DNA of 64,000 bases from Salinicola avicenniae. Lineage in GTDB: Bacteria > Pseudomonadota > Gammaproteobacteria > Pseudomonadales > Halomonadaceae. This document shows, piece after piece, positions 43,941 to 54,392 of this stretch. The translations under genes were made by a program, and so were the position numbers. The notes beneath the pieces are model-generated. The model saw nothing but the letters and a program-made list of their open reading frames with translations. It ran no database searches and was not told the origin of the DNA. The stretch lies in NCBI RefSeq assembly GCF_023736115.1, contig NZ_JAKQZC010000001.1, positions 735,947 to 799,946 on the forward strand, in the 5' to 3' direction. Position 1 is the first letter of the stretch. Every line of letters starts with the position of its first letter.

Positions 43941-46900
43941 ATGGCAATTAACGTCACGCGGCGCCAGTTTTTCAAACTGGGCGGGGCGGGGCTGGCGAGT
44001 TCGAGTCTGGCGATGATGGGCTTTGCGCCAGAACCCGCCGAAGCGTCGATCCGCCAGTTCAAGCTGGCCCACGCCAAGGAAACCCGTAACACCTGCACCT
44101 ACTGCTCGGTCGGCTGCGGCATCCTGATGTACAGCAAGGGTGACGGTTCGAAGAACGTCGAGCAGGATGTCTTTCACATCGAGGGGGACCCCGACCATCC
44201 CGTCTCCCGCGGTTCACTCTGTCCCAAGGGGGCCGGCCTGCTGGATTTCGTCCACAGCGATGGTCGCCTGGCCTACCCGCAGGTGCGCGAGGCCGGTGCC
44301 AGCGAGTGGACGCGCATTTCCTGGGACGAGGCGCTCGAGCGTATCGCGCGTCACATGAAGGACGACCGCGACGCCAACTTCGTGCGGCGTAACGCGCAGG
44401 GGCAGACGGTCAATCACTGGACCACGACCGGTTTCCTCGCGGCTTCCGGCTCTTCCAACGAGGCCGGCTACATCACCCACAAGGTGGTGCGCAATCTCGG
44501 CATGGTGGCGTTCGACAACCAGGCACGCGTCTGACACGGACCGACGGTGGCAGGTCTTGCCCCAACATTCGGTCGCGGTGCCATGACCAACCACTGGGTC
44601 GACATCCGCAATGCCAATCTGATTATCGTGATGGGCGGCAATGCTGCCGAAGCGCATCCCGTGGGATTCCGCTGGGTGACCGAGGCGATCGAGCATAATA
44701 ACGCCGAGCTGATCACGATCGATCCACGATTCACGCGTACCAGCGCCGTGGCGCAGGACCGGGCGTTCATTCGCACCGGTACCGATATCGCCTTCCTCGG
44801 CGGGCTGATCAGCTATCTGATCGAGACCGATCAGATCCAGCGCGAATACGTGCTCCACTACACCGATGCGGCGCTGATCGTTCGCGACGGCTACGGCTTC
44901 GAGGATGGCCTGTTCTCCGGTTACGACGAGGCCACGCGTAGCTACGACAAGCAGTCGTGGATGTACGAGATGGGCGACGACGGTTTCGTGCGGCGCGATG
45001 AGTCGCTCGAAGATCCGCGCTGCGTCTATCAGCTCCTGCGCGCGCATTACGCCCGCTACACCCCGGAGACGGTCTCGAGCATCACCGGCATTCCGGTGGA
45101 GACGATCCAGCGCATCTGGCGGAAGATCGCCGCGACCGCCGTGCCCGACCGCACCATGACCTTCTGCTATGCGCTGGGCTGGACGCAGCACTCGATCGGT
45201 TCGCAGATCGTGCGCGTGGCCGCCATGGTGCAGCTGCTGCTCGGCAACATGGGTATGCCGGGCGGCGGTGTCAACGCCCTGCGCGGCCACTCCAACATCC
45301 AGGGGCTGACCGATCTGGGGCTGCTGTCGCAGCTCTTGCCGGGCTACCTGACGCTGGCCAATGCCAAGGAGCAGGATTACGCCGCCTATATCGACAAGCG
45401 CACCAAGCAGCCGACGGTCGAGGGGCAGGTCTCCTACTGGAAGAACTACGAGAAGTTCCACGTCAGCCTGATGAAGTCCTGGTTCGGCTCGGCCGCGACC
45501 GAGCGAAACCAGTGGTGCTTCGACTGGCTGCCGAAGCTGGAGCGACCGCTCTACGACGTGCTCGATACCTTCGAGCGGATGTCGAAGGGCGAACTCAACG
45601 GTTACTTCTGCCAGGGCTTCAATCCATTGGCGTCGTTCCCCGACCGGGCCAAGATCACCCGCGCGCTGTCGTCGCTCAAGTACCTCGTGGTGATGGACCC
45701 GCTCAATACCGAGACCAGCGAGTTCTGGAAGCACTACGGCGAGTACAACGACGTCGACTCGAGCGCGATCGATACCGAAGTCTTCCGCTTGCCGACCTGC
45801 TGCTTTGCGGAGGACGAAGGGTCCATCGTCAACAGTGCGCGCTGGCTGCAGTGGCACTGGGCCGCCGCACCGCCCCCGGGCGATGCGCGACCCGACATCC
45901 GCATCATGGCCGAGCTGTTCCTCCGGCTGAAACGGCTGTATCAGGAGGAGGGCGGCGTCTTTCCGGAGCCGATTCTCAACCTGACCTGGGACTACGACAT
46001 CGCGGATGAACCGAGACCGAGCGAACTCGCACGCGAGTACAACGGCCGCGCTCTCGAGGATCTCGTCGATGACGAGGGCAATATCACCCGCCGCGCCGGC
46101 GAGCAGCTCTCCGGCTTCGGCGAGTTGACCGCCGATGGCCGGACCGCGGCTGGCTGCTGGATCTTCACCGGCTGCTGGACGGAAGACGGCAACCAGATGG
46201 CGCGACGCGACAATTCCGACCCCTACGGGACCGGCAATACGCTGGGCTGGGCGTGGGCGTGGCCGGCCAACCGGCGCATTCTCTACAACCGCGCCAGCGC
46301 CGATGTGCAGGGGCGACCCTGGGGCGCGAACAAGGCGTTCATCTGGTGGGACAGCGAGCAGGGCCAGTGGACCGGTGCCGACGTGCCGGACTTCCCGACG
46401 ACGTCGCCGCCGTCCCAGGGGCAGATGCCGTTCATCATGCAGCCGGAGGGCGTGGGGCATCTGTTCGCCGGTCAGAGCATGGTCGATGGGCCTTTCCCCG
46501 AGCACTACGAGCCGTTCGAATCGCCGGTGCCGCAGAACCTGCTGCATCCCGGCAATTCGCGGGCGCGGGCCAATCCGGCGGCGCGCATCTTCGACGACGA
46601 TCGCGAGGCGCTGGGCAAGCCGGAGGACTTCCCGCACGCGGCGACCACCTATCGCCTCACTGAACACTTCCACTTCTGGACCAAGCACGCGCGACTCAAT
46701 GCCGTGGTCCAGCCGGAGCAGTTCGTGGAGATCGGCGAGGCGCTGGCCGAGGAGATCGGGGTGGCCGCCGGCGATTGGGTCAAGGTGTCATCCAATCGCG
46801 GCTTCATTCGCGCGGTGGCGGTGGTGACCAAGCGCCTGCGGCCGATGCAGATCGGCGACCGCCAGGTCCATCACGTGGGGATTCCGTTGCACTGGGGCTT

Positions 46901-47015
46901 CACCGGCGTGGCGAAGAAGGGCTATCTGGTCAACGCCCTGACGCCCTTCGTCGGCGATGCCAACACCCAGACGCCGGAGTACAAGTCATTCACCGTGCGC
47001 GTCGAAAAGGCGTAA
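43941..47015 (+). CDS. fdnG: Formate dehydrogenase-N/O alpha subunit, selenoprotein
   Basis: A 1024-residue molybdopterin enzyme read through one in-frame TGA (44532-44534), which codes selenocysteine at residue 198 in NQARV-U-HGPTVAGLAP. E. coli FdnG has Sec at 196 in the same motif. The Tat signal RRQFFKLGGAGLASSS is at residues 7-22, so it is exported folded to the periplasm. The 4Fe-4S cysteines are in CTYCSVGCGILMY near 52 plus GSLCPKGAG near 92. It oxidises formate and passes electrons to FdnH and FdnI. Without Sec insertion it would be cut at residue 197; selA, selB and tRNA-Sec are close downstream. Confidence 0.96.
44539..44574 (+). promoter_or_regulatory. SECIS element for Sec insertion in fdnG
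   Basis: Directly after the TGA, GACCGA (44539-44544) can pair with TCGGTC (44569-44574), and an apical stem GGCA/TGCC carries the loop GGTCT (44553-44557). The loop GGTCT with the bulge next to it is the SelB-binding signature of bacterial SECIS hairpins such as E. coli fdhF and fdnG. Confidence 0.88.
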
Positions 47016-47030
47016 GGGAGCGTTCGAGAC

Positions 47031-48008
47031 ATGAATAATTCCCAGAACATCATCGCCCGCTCCGCGACCACGACGACACCCCCCCAGGTGCGAAGCCACG
47101 TGGAGGAGGTCGCCAAGCTGATCGATGTCTCCAAGTGCATCGGCTGCAAGGCGTGTCAGGTGGCGTGCATGGAGTGGAACGACCTGCGCGACGACGTCGG
47201 CGAGTGTCACGGCACCTACGACAATCCGACCGACCTGACCGCCAACTCGTGGACGGTGATGCGTTTCAGCGAGCACGAGTCCGACGATGGCAATCTGGAG
47301 TGGTTGATCCGCAAGGATGGCTGCATGCACTGCGCCGAGCCGGGCTGCCTGGCGGCCTGTCCGGCGCCCGGCGCGATCGTGCAGTACGCCAACGGCATCG
47401 TCGACTTCGATTCCGAGCACTGTATCGGCTGCGGTTACTGCATCACCGGCTGTCCGTTCGACATCCCGCGTATCTCGCCGAAGGACCAGAAGTCCTACAA
47501 GTGCACGCTCTGCTCGGACCGGGTCAACGCGGGGATGGAGCCGGCCTGCGTCAAGACGTGCCCGACCAACTGCATCGAGTTCGGGACCAAGGAAGACATG
47601 CTGGCTCGTGCCGAAAAGCGTGTCGGCGATCTGCAGGCGCGCGGCTTCCGGGACGCGGGCATCTACGATCCGGCGGGGGTCGGCGGTACGCACGTCATGT
47701 ATGTGCTCCACCATGCCAATGATCCCAACCGCTACAGCGGCTTGCCGAAAGATCCGCGCATCTCGCCGCTGGTCGGCGCCTGGAAGGGCGTTACCAAGCC
47801 GATCATGTCCGCGATCATCGGCATTACCGCCTTTGCCGGCGTGATCCACTACATGACCAAGGGGCCGAAGGAGGAGCCGGAAGACGATCCGGGGCACGAT
47901 GACGCACCGGCGCACACGCTCGGCTACGATGCGACGCGTCGGGACGCGGGAGCGCGCGGCGAGGGTGAGGACAGCGCGGGCGATCGCCCGAAGGGGGAAG
48001 AGCGATGA
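47031..48008 (+). CDS. fdnH: Formate dehydrogenase beta subunit (iron-sulfur)
   Basis: A 325-residue subunit with four 4Fe-4S cysteine clusters: [11 protein letters not shown] near residue 37, [13 protein letters not shown] near 99, [11 protein letters not shown] near 132 and [20 protein letters not shown] near 154. One membrane helix ([19 protein letters not shown]) near residue 260 anchors it. The final 45 residues are acidic and Asp/Glu/Gly-rich, longer than the E. coli FdnH tail. It overlaps fdnI by ATGA. It carries electrons from FdnG to the cytochrome b subunit. Confidence 0.95.
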   Translation: MNNSQNIIARSATTTTPPQVRSHVEEVAKLIDVSKCIGCKACQVACMEWNDLRDDVGECHGTYDNPTDLTANSWTVMRFSEHESDDGNLEWLIRKDGCMHCAEPGCLAACPAPGAIVQYANGIVDFDSEHCIGCGYCITGCPFDIPRISPKDQKSYKCTLCSDRVNAGMEPACVKTCPTNCIEFGTKEDMLARAEKRVGDLQARGFRDAGIYDPAGVGGTHVMYVLHHANDPNRYSGLPKDPRISPLVGAWKGVTKPIMSAIIGITAFAGVIHYMTKGPKEEPEDDPGHDDAPAHTLGYDATRRDAGARGEGEDSAGDRPKGEER

Positions 48009-48646
48009 AGAGGCCACACGATCGTCTGATCCGGTATTCGCCGCTGGATCGCGCCAATCACTGGAGCATGGCGATGGTTTTCGTGCTGCTGGCGCTGTCC
48101 GGCCTGGCATTCTTTCATCCGGCATTCTTCTTTCTGAGCCATACGCTGGGCGGACCGGTGTGGGCGCGTATCCTGCATCCATTCCTCGGCGTGGTGCTGG
48201 TGCTGCTGTTCTACGCCATGGCGCTGCGTCACGTCCGGCGCAACCTGCTGGGCGAGAACGACGTCCAGTGGATGCGCCAGATCGGTGACGTGCTCGATAA
48301 CCGCGACGAGAAGCTGCCGCCGATCGGCAAGTACAATCCGGGACAGAAGCTGGTCTACTGGTCGCTGGTGGTCTCGATCGCGCTGCTGTTGATCAGTGGC
48401 GTGATCATGTGGCGGCCGTGGTTCGCCGGCTACTTCCCGATTCCGTTGATCCGTTTTGCCAACCTGATCCACGCCCTGTCGGCGTTCGTCGCCATCGTCA
48501 CCATCGTGATCCATGTCTATGCCGCGATCTGGGTCAAAGGCTCCGTGCGGTCGATGACCCGTGGTTGGGTCACGCGCGCCTGGGCACGACATCACCATGG
48601 CCTGTGGGCCAAAGAGCAGGAGGAGAAATCGCGTGAGCACTCCTGA
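48005..48646 (+). CDS. fdnI: Formate dehydrogenase gamma subunit, cytochrome b556
   Basis: A 213-residue membrane protein with four predicted helices, the FdnI/FdoI fold. Candidate heme b histidines are in [12 protein letters not shown] near residue 19, the [12 protein letters not shown] region near 57, and [20 protein letters not shown] near 168. It passes electrons to quinone. The start overlaps the end of fdnH, and its end overlaps the fdhE start by 14 bases, so the operon is tightly coupled. Confidence 0.93.
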   Translation: MKRPHDRLIRYSPLDRANHWSMAMVFVLLALSGLAFFHPAFFFLSHTLGGPVWARILHPFLGVVLVLLFYAMALRHVRRNLLGENDVQWMRQIGDVLDNRDEKLPPIGKYNPGQKLVYWSLVVSIALLLISGVIMWRPWFAGYFPIPLIRFANLIHALSAFVAIVTIVIHVYAAIWVKGSVRSMTRGWVTRAWARHHHGLWAKEQEEKSREHS

Positions 48647-49592
48647 ACGGGACGCCGGTGCCAGCGCTACGGGCGAGCATGCCTTCGGCCGGGCGCCGGC
48701 GTCCCCCGGGGCGCCGCCGATGGTCGTGCTGCCGGGGCGCAAGCTGTTCGCCGAACGCGCGCAGCGGCTGCACCGGCTAGCCGAGCGCCTGCCGGCCATG
48801 AGCGACTACCTGCATTTCATGGCGCGAATCGTCGAGGCGCAACATCGCGTGCTGCAGCAGGCCCGACCAAGCTTGACCGACACGGCCGATCTGGCGATCG
48901 CCCACGACATTCCGCCGCTGGCGGTCGACGGCTTGTGGCGCGACATGTCCTGGCCTATGGACCTTGAGGCGCTGATTGCCGACCTCGACCCCGAGGTACC
49001 CGCCGCCCAGCGCGTCTGGTTCGAAGCGCTGCGGGAAGCACCCAGCGAGACGCGCACTGAGCTGGCGGCGGCGCTGCTGGGTGGCGAGCCGCTGTCGGCT
49101 GACGCCACCGCGATGGCGCCGCTGGTCGGTGCGGCGCTGCAGGTGGCGTGGACGCGCCAGGCACGTGGGCTGGCGCATCCGCCGGGGCGGCCGAAGGAGA
49201 GCGTGCGTGCGCTCTGTCCGTGCTGCGGGGCCCCACCGGTGGCGAGCGTGATCCAGATCGGTATGGCGCGCTCCAAGGTGCGCTACCTGCATTGCGGCCT
49301 GTGCGCCACCGAGTGGTACGCCGAGCGCGCACGCTGCCCGCAGTGCGGCGACAGCAAGACGCTGGGCTACCATACGCTGGAGGACCACAGCGGGGATCGC
49401 GTCCTGCCTGTCCAGGCCGAGACCTGTGACCACTGCGCCAGCTATCTCAAGGTCGTTCAGCGCGAGTGGGCGCAGGACGCCGATCCGCTGGCCGATGATC
49501 TCGCCAGTCTGGCGCTGGATATGATGATCGCCGATCGCGAGCTGGCGCGACGTGCCTTCAATCCGCTGCTGGTGCTGGGCAGCCCCGCCTGA
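48633..49592 (+). CDS. fdhE: Formate dehydrogenase accessory protein FdhE
   Basis: A 319-residue cytoplasmic protein needed for activity of membrane formate dehydrogenases. The rubredoxin-like metal-binding part has paired cysteines: LCPCCGAPP near residue 190, YLHCGLCATEWYAERARCPQ near 213, and CDHCASYLKV near 265. I chose GTG 48633, which has AGGAGGAG about 8 bases before and lies inside the end of fdnI. The longer ATG-started frame reads through fdnI sequence and lacks family similarity. Confidence 0.92.
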   Translation: MSTPERDAGASATGEHAFGRAPASPGAPPMVVLPGRKLFAERAQRLHRLAERLPAMSDYLHFMARIVEAQHRVLQQARPSLTDTADLAIAHDIPPLAVDGLWRDMSWPMDLEALIADLDPEVPAAQRVWFEALREAPSETRTELAAALLGGEPLSADATAMAPLVGAALQVAWTRQARGLAHPPGRPKESVRALCPCCGAPPVASVIQIGMARSKVRYLHCGLCATEWYAERARCPQCGDSKTLGYHTLEDHSGDRVLPVQAETCDHCASYLKVVQREWAQDADPLADDLASLALDMMIADRELARRAFNPLLVLGSPA

Positions 49593-49709
49593 CACGTCGA
49601 TCTCTGCAGGCGTCGGTATCGGTCGCGGCGGTTCTGGCCTGCGGCGGGCTTGTTCCGGCGTCCTGGCAGCGCTTAAATCGAAACTCCACCCGCGGCCTGA
49701 GAGCTGTTG

Positions 49710-51140
49710 ATGTCGGAACCCACCTCGATACCCGAAGACCTTCGCCGCCGTCTGCCGGCGGTCAACACGTTGCTGGTTCACCCGAGTCTGGCCGAATGGC
49801 GCGAGGAGGTCGGCGAGCGGGCGCTGACGCGCGCCGTACGCGACACGTTGGCTAAATGGCGAGATCGACTGGGGGACGCCGAGATGGCGTTGCCCGATGA
49901 GGCGACGCTACTCGCCGAGATTCGTGAGAGCGTCGGACGCCAGCGTCAACGCCACGCACGTTCGGTATTCAATCTTACCGGCACGGTTATTCACACCAAC
50001 CTGGGGCGCTCCCCGTTGAGCGAGTCCGCGATCAAGGCGGTGGTCGAAGCGGCACGTCACCCGGTAGCGCTAGAGTACGATCTCGAGGCCGGGAGGCGCG
50101 GAGACCGCGACCGGCTGGTGGAGGATCTCCTCGTCGAGCTGACCGGGGCCGAGGCGGCGACCGTGGTCAACAACAACGCCGCCGCCGTGCTACTGGCGCT
50201 GACGGCCGTTGGCGCCGGTCGCGAGGCGATCATCTCCCGGGGCGAGATGATCGAGATCGGCGGGGCGTTTCGCATGCCCGACGTGATGACCGCCGCCGGC
50301 TGCCGACTGGTCGAGGTCGGCGCCACCAACCGCACCCACGCGCGGGACTTTCGTCAGGCGCTCGGCGACGAGAGCGGGTTGATCGTCAAGGCACATACGT
50401 CGAACTATCACGTCGAGGGCTTTACCGCGAGCGTACCCGAGCCCGAGCTGGCCGAGATCGCCCATGCCCACGGCATCCCGTTCATGATCGATCTCGGCAG
50501 CGGGGCGCTGACCGACTTCCGTGCGCTCGGACTACCCTGCGAAGCGCAGCCGGGCGAGGCGATCGCCGCCGGCGCCGACCTGGTCACCTTCAGCGGCGAC
50601 AAGCTGCTCGGTGGCCCGCAGGCGGGCATCGTGGTCGGCCGGCGCGAGCTGATCGCCAAGCTCAAGTCGCACCCCCTCAAACGGGCGCTGCGCTGCGACA
50701 AGCTCACCCTCGCCGCGCTGGAAGCCACGCTCAGAACCTATCGGGATAGTGCAGCGCCCGAGCGTGAACTGCCGACCCTTTCTCTGCTGACACGGCCCGG
50801 CACCGAGATTGCGGCCCAGGCCGAGCGCCTGCTCCCTATCGTTCGCCAAGCCCTGGATGGCATCGCCGACGTGGAGGTCAGGTCCTGTCGCAGCCAACTG
50901 GGCAGCGGATCGCTGCCGGTAGATCGCCTCGACAGCGCGGCGCTGGCCATGACGCTGCCGCGCGGGCGCGATCTGGCCCGCCTGGAGCGGGCATGGCGCC
51001 GCTTGCCGCGTCCGGTGATCGGGCGCGTTCATGACGGTGCGGTCTTGCTCGATCTGCGCTGCCTGGCCAGCGACAGCGACGAGCAGGCCTTCGTTGCCCA
51101 GCTATCGCGGCTGCCGGATGCGTGGCGAGCGGTATCATGA
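49710..51140 (+). CDS. selA: L-seryl-tRNA(Sec) selenium transferase
   Basis: A 476-residue pyridoxal-phosphate enzyme that turns seryl-tRNA(Sec) into selenocysteyl-tRNA(Sec). The PLP lysine is in TFSGDKLLGGPQAGIVVG near residue 295. Family segments NLTGTVIHTNLGRSPL near 90, EYDLEAGRRGDRD near 125 and VVNNNAAAVLLAL near 153 are intact. I chose ATG 49710; TTG one codon earlier is possible. The stop overlaps the selB ATG, so the two are coupled. Confidence 0.96.
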   Translation: MSEPTSIPEDLRRRLPAVNTLLVHPSLAEWREEVGERALTRAVRDTLAKWRDRLGDAEMALPDEATLLAEIRESVGRQRQRHARSVFNLTGTVIHTNLGRSPLSESAIKAVVEAARHPVALEYDLEAGRRGDRDRLVEDLLVELTGAEAATVVNNNAAAVLLALTAVGAGREAIISRGEMIEIGGAFRMPDVMTAAGCRLVEVGATNRTHARDFRQALGDESGLIVKAHTSNYHVEGFTASVPEPELAEIAHAHGIPFMIDLGSGALTDFRALGLPCEAQPGEAIAAGADLVTFSGDKLLGGPQAGIVVGRRELIAKLKSHPLKRALRCDKLTLAALEATLRTYRDSAAPERELPTLSLLTRPGTEIAAQAERLLPIVRQALDGIADVEVRSCRSQLGSGSLPVDRLDSAALAMTLPRGRDLARLERAWRRLPRPVIGRVHDGAVLLDLRCLASDSDEQAFVAQLSRLPDAWRAVS

Positions 51141-53077
51141 TCGTCGGCACCGCCGGCCACGTCGATCATGGCAAGACCGCGCTCGTTCGGGCGCTGACCG
51201 GGGTCAAGACGGATCGCCTGAAAGAAGAGCAGGCACGTGGCCTGACCATCGAGGCCGGTTACGCCTATCCCGACCCGCCGCCGGGGTTCGACGGCGTCTC
51301 GCTCGGCTTCATCGATGTGCCCGGCCACGAACGCTTCATCGCCAATATGCTTTCCGGCGCTGCCGGTATCGAGGCGATGCTGCTGGTGGTCGCGGCGGAT
51401 GACGGCATCATGCCGCAGACGCGTGAGCATGCGCGAATCCTCGAACTGCTCGGCGTCACCCGAGCCTGGGTGGCACTGACCAAGATCGATCGCGTCGACG
51501 GCGCGAGAGTCGACGCGGTCAGCGCGGACATCGACGCCTGGCTGGCCGGGACCCCCTTTGCCGGTTCGCCGATCTTCCCGCTTTCCAGTCTCCGCGGTGA
51601 GGGCGTCGAGGCGCTGAGCGAGACGCTCTGGCGAGCCGCCGCCGATCAGCCCGGCCGCGACGATAGCGGCAGCTTCCGGCTGGCGGTCGATCGCGTTTTC
51701 ATCAAGTCGGGTAGCGGGGTCGTCATGACCGGCACGATTCGTGCCGGCAGCGTGCACACGGGCGCGTCGGTTCGTCTGCTGCCGAGCGGGCTGGTGGCGC
51801 GCGTTCGCGGGCTGCGAGCGCAGAACCGCGAGGTCGAGTGGGCAGGGCATGGGGAGCGCTGCGCGATCAACCTGAGTGGCAGCGATATCGAGCGCGATCG
51901 AGTGGCGCGCGGCGACTGGGTGATCGGCGAGCACTCGCCGATCACCGACCGTCGGCGCCTAGACGTGACGCTACGCCTGCTGCCGGAGTCGCCGCCGCTG
52001 ACTCACTGGACACCGGTTCATCTGCATCACGCCAGCGCTCACGTCACCGGGCGTCTGTCCCTGCTGGAAGGGGAGACCCTGATGCCGGGCGAGACTTGCC
52101 TGGCGCAGCTGGTGCTCGAGTCGCCGCTGCAGCCGGCGCACGGCGACGCGATCATCGTGCGCGATCACGGCGCCAGTCGCACGCTGGCGGGGGCCCGGGT
52201 GCTCGATGTCGCGCCGCCCCGACGCGGCGCGCGCAAGCAGGAGCGGCTTGCCTGGCTGCGTGCGTTGCGACAGGCGCTGCCGACGGCGGTCGCTGCGACG
52301 TCGCCTGATCGGCTCTGGCCGGCACTGGACGTCAATCATGGCGTCGATATCGTGGCGTTGGCCGCCAACCTGAACCTGGCCACAGCGACGGTAGCGGCTT
52401 CCGCCGAGCGTGCCGGCTGGCAGGTCATGACGAGTGGGGCCGTATGCCTGGCTCTGTCCGACGGCTATCTGCAGCGGTTGTATCGGAAGGTGCTGGCCCG
52501 CCTGGCCGAGATGCACGAGGTCGAGCCGAGCATGCGCGGCGTCGAGATCGATCGCCTGCGCCGCCTAAGCGCGCCCGACCTGCCGGCGTCGCTGTTCCGC
52601 CCGCTGCTGGCGCGCTGGAAGGACAATGGCGATCTCGTTCAGCACGGCCCCTTCGTGGCGCTGGTCTCGCATCGTGCCACGCTCTCCGATGTGGATAGCG
52701 AACGCTGGAAAGTGGTGCAGCCGCTGCTCGCGGCGCAGCCTTTTGAACCGCCACGGGTACGGGATATCGCCCGGCAGCTGGCGTGGCCGGAGACCGATGT
52801 CCGGCGTTTGCTGCATAACTGTGCGCTGCTGGGAGAGGTCTACCAGCTGCGCCAGGATCACTTTTTCCTGACGCCGGCGGTCGCGACGCTGGCCGATATC
52901 ATCCGCCAGCTCGATACGGTGTCGCCGGGCGGGGTCGCGGCCGCGGCGTTTCGTGATCGCGTCGGCTGCGGTCGCAAGCTGGCCGTGGCCATTCTGGAAT
53001 TTTTCGATCGCATTGGCTTCACGCGTCGAGTGGGCGATAGCCACAAGGTGATCCGAGAGGATATGCTGTTTGCGTGA
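51137..53077 (+). CDS. selB: Selenocysteine-specific elongation factor
   Basis: A 646-residue GTPase that carries selenocysteyl-tRNA to UGA codons next to a SECIS. The start MIVGTAGHVDHGKTALVRAL is the GTP loop; G3 is DVPGHERFIANML near residue 56 and G4 is ALTKIDRVDG near 113. The C-terminal third has the winged-helix repeats that bind the SECIS hairpin. ATG 51137 fits the usual SelB N-terminus better than the in-frame GTG five codons earlier. The tRNA-Sec gene starts 23 bases after its stop. Confidence 0.96.
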   Translation: MIVGTAGHVDHGKTALVRALTGVKTDRLKEEQARGLTIEAGYAYPDPPPGFDGVSLGFIDVPGHERFIANMLSGAAGIEAMLLVVAADDGIMPQTREHARILELLGVTRAWVALTKIDRVDGARVDAVSADIDAWLAGTPFAGSPIFPLSSLRGEGVEALSETLWRAAADQPGRDDSGSFRLAVDRVFIKSGSGVVMTGTIRAGSVHTGASVRLLPSGLVARVRGLRAQNREVEWAGHGERCAINLSGSDIERDRVARGDWVIGEHSPITDRRRLDVTLRLLPESPPLTHWTPVHLHHASAHVTGRLSLLEGETLMPGETCLAQLVLESPLQPAHGDAIIVRDHGASRTLAGARVLDVAPPRRGARKQERLAWLRALRQALPTAVAATSPDRLWPALDVNHGVDIVALAANLNLATATVAASAERAGWQVMTSGAVCLALSDGYLQRLYRKVLARLAEMHEVEPSMRGVEIDRLRRLSAPDLPASLFRPLLARWKDNGDLVQHGPFVALVSHRATLSDVDSERWKVVQPLLAAQPFEPPRVRDIARQLAWPETDVRRLLHNCALLGEVYQLRQDHFFLTPAVATLADIIRQLDTVSPGGVAAAAFRDRVGCGRKLAVAILEFFDRIGFTRRVGDSHKVIREDMLFA

Positions 53078-53100
53078 TCGCTACGCTTGTCGTTGATTCC

Positions 53101-53196
53101 GGAAGAGAATCGTTCCCCGGTGGGGCGCCAGGACTTCAACTCCTGTAGGGGCTGCCAGCGGTCCCTGGTGGGTTCGACTCCCACTCTCTTCCGCCA
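53101..53196 (+). tRNA. selC: tRNA-Sec (anticodon TCA)
   Basis: A 96-base tRNA of selenocysteine type. The 8-bp acceptor GGAAGAGA pairs with TCTCTTCC, then G and encoded CCA (53194-53196). The anticodon arm GGACTTCAACTCC shows TCA, reading UGA. A long extra arm (GGGGCTGCCAGCGGTCCC) and the GGTTCGACTCC T-loop match E. coli selC closely. It sits directly after selB. Confidence 0.96.
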
Positions 53197-53621
53197 TGAC
53201 GAGGACGACTACCGGGTGGCAGCCGCTACGGTGATGTCGAGGGGCGTTTTCGGCGTCTCCTGTCACGGCATGGCTCGTAGATTCTCGGGCGTTTCGATGT
53301 CAAATGGCGGCGCCAAAAAGAAATTCCATTTTTATTGATCCGTCAGATGGTTATAACTGGCTGATTAAGATCACTTAAGTTTTGTCATTAGCAAAAGTGA
53401 TGCATGGATTACGAGAAGTCCCTTGGATAAGTGCGCTCAGAGGTCCACTCTGAACATGCTCACTTAGCCAAGAGGCAACAGCCGCGAAGGACCGCGGGGG
53501 TGAGCTCTCTCGATTGATCTCTCCGGTCGATCGTTCCGTTTTGATCGGCCCTCTCCCACCGCACTTCGCGATCCTGATCGACACGGCTCGATGCCGAGTC
53601 TCAACCCTTCGCGAGAACAGC
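53197..53621. other. Non-coding stretch after selC
   Basis: About 425 bases without a credible gene. The middle (53320-53420) is much more AT-rich than its surroundings and holds an imperfect hairpin: ATCACTTAAGTTTTG can pair with CAAAAGTGAT (53370-53401, three-base bulge). It could be an operator or part of the promoter of the small gene that follows. Confidence 0.45.
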
Positions 53622-53792
53622 ATGCAAGGCTCTTTAATTGGCATCGTGGTCGCGCTGGTCGTCTGGACGACCACGCAGGAATGGGGATGGGGTATCGGTG
53701 CCGGTATCGCCGTCGGTATCGCCTGGGACCTGTGGCGCCAGCACCCCGGCAGGCGGTCGCGAGACGCCGACGACGATGATAGTGGTCGCTAG
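53622..53792 (+). CDS. Small membrane protein, hypothetical
   Basis: A 56-residue protein. Residues 3-37 are hydrophobic and glycine-rich (GIVVALVVWTTTQEWGWGIG, then AGIAVGIAWDLW), which suggests one or two short helices with glycine-zipper spacing. The tail is charged (RRSRDADDDD). A GAGAA-like ribosome binding site lies before ATG 53622; the frame is open further upstream but that part is not protein-like. I do not recognise the family. Confidence 0.5.
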   Translation: MQGSLIGIVVALVVWTTTQEWGWGIGAGIAVGIAWDLWRQHPGRRSRDADDDDSGR

Positions 53793-53846
53793 GCGCACGA
53801 CACTTCGTCTTGTACGGCCGCCCCCCGTTCACGGTGGCTTCGCCCG

Positions 53847-54392
53847 TCATGATTTCTGCTGCAGCCCCTCCAGCAGCGCCGCCATATCGTCGGCGTGCTC
53901 TTCCTCCTGCGCCAGAATATCTTCCATGACACGCCGCGAGGTCGGATCCTTGTCGCCCAGGTAGGTGATGATCTCACGATAGCTGTCGATCGCGATGCGC
54001 TCGGCGATCAGATCTTCCTTGATCATCTCCTCGAGGGTTTCGCCTTCGTTGTATTCCGAGTGCGAGCGGCTGAGCAGTCCTTCCGGCGAGAAGTTCGGGG
54101 CACCGCCCAATTGGGTGATGCGTTCGGCCAGCTGGTCGGCGTGCTGCTGCTCTTCCTGGGCGTGTTCCAGAAACTCGTCCTTGGCAATGCTCGAACTGAG
54201 GCCATCGGCCATGTAGTAGTGGCGCTTGTAGCGCAGCACGCAGACGATTTCGGTCGCGAGCGCCTCGTTGAGAATCTGGATTACGGCTTCGCGATCGGCG
54301 GCGTAGCCCTCCGTGACGGCACCATTCTCGATATGTCGGCGGGCCCGTTCGCGAATCGTCTGGATATCGGTCAGAAACGTCTGTTCGCTCAT
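53847..54392 (-). CDS. Ferritin-like (bacterioferritin/DPS-type) protein
   Basis: A 181-residue protein, almost all helical. The di-iron ligands of the ferritin-like four-helix bundle can be seen as ALATEIVCVLRYKRHYYM near residue 45, AQEEQQHADQLAERI near 78 and ILAQEEEHADDMAALL near 160 (ExxH pairs). GGAGGAG precedes ATG 54392. It probably stores or oxidises iron in the cytosol. It is divergent from the CDF zinc exporter gene. The exact subfamily (bacterioferritin or DPS-like) is not settled. Confidence 0.83.
   Translation of the reverse strand: MSEQTFLTDIQTIRERARRHIENGAVTEGYAADREAVIQILNEALATEIVCVLRYKRHYYMADGLSSSIAKDEFLEHAQEEQQHADQLAERITQLGGAPNFSPEGLLSRSHSEYNEGETLEEMIKEDLIAERIAIDSYREIITYLGDKDPTSRRVMEDILAQEEEHADDMAALLEGLQQKS

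Noticed and set aside
44532..44546. Stop codon splitting the formate dehydrogenase alpha gene into two pieces
   Set aside because: The TGA is in frame, sits exactly at the known Sec position (RVUHGPTV), is followed by a SECIS hairpin, and selA, selB and tRNA-Sec are downstream. It is recoding and not a frameshift or pseudogene.
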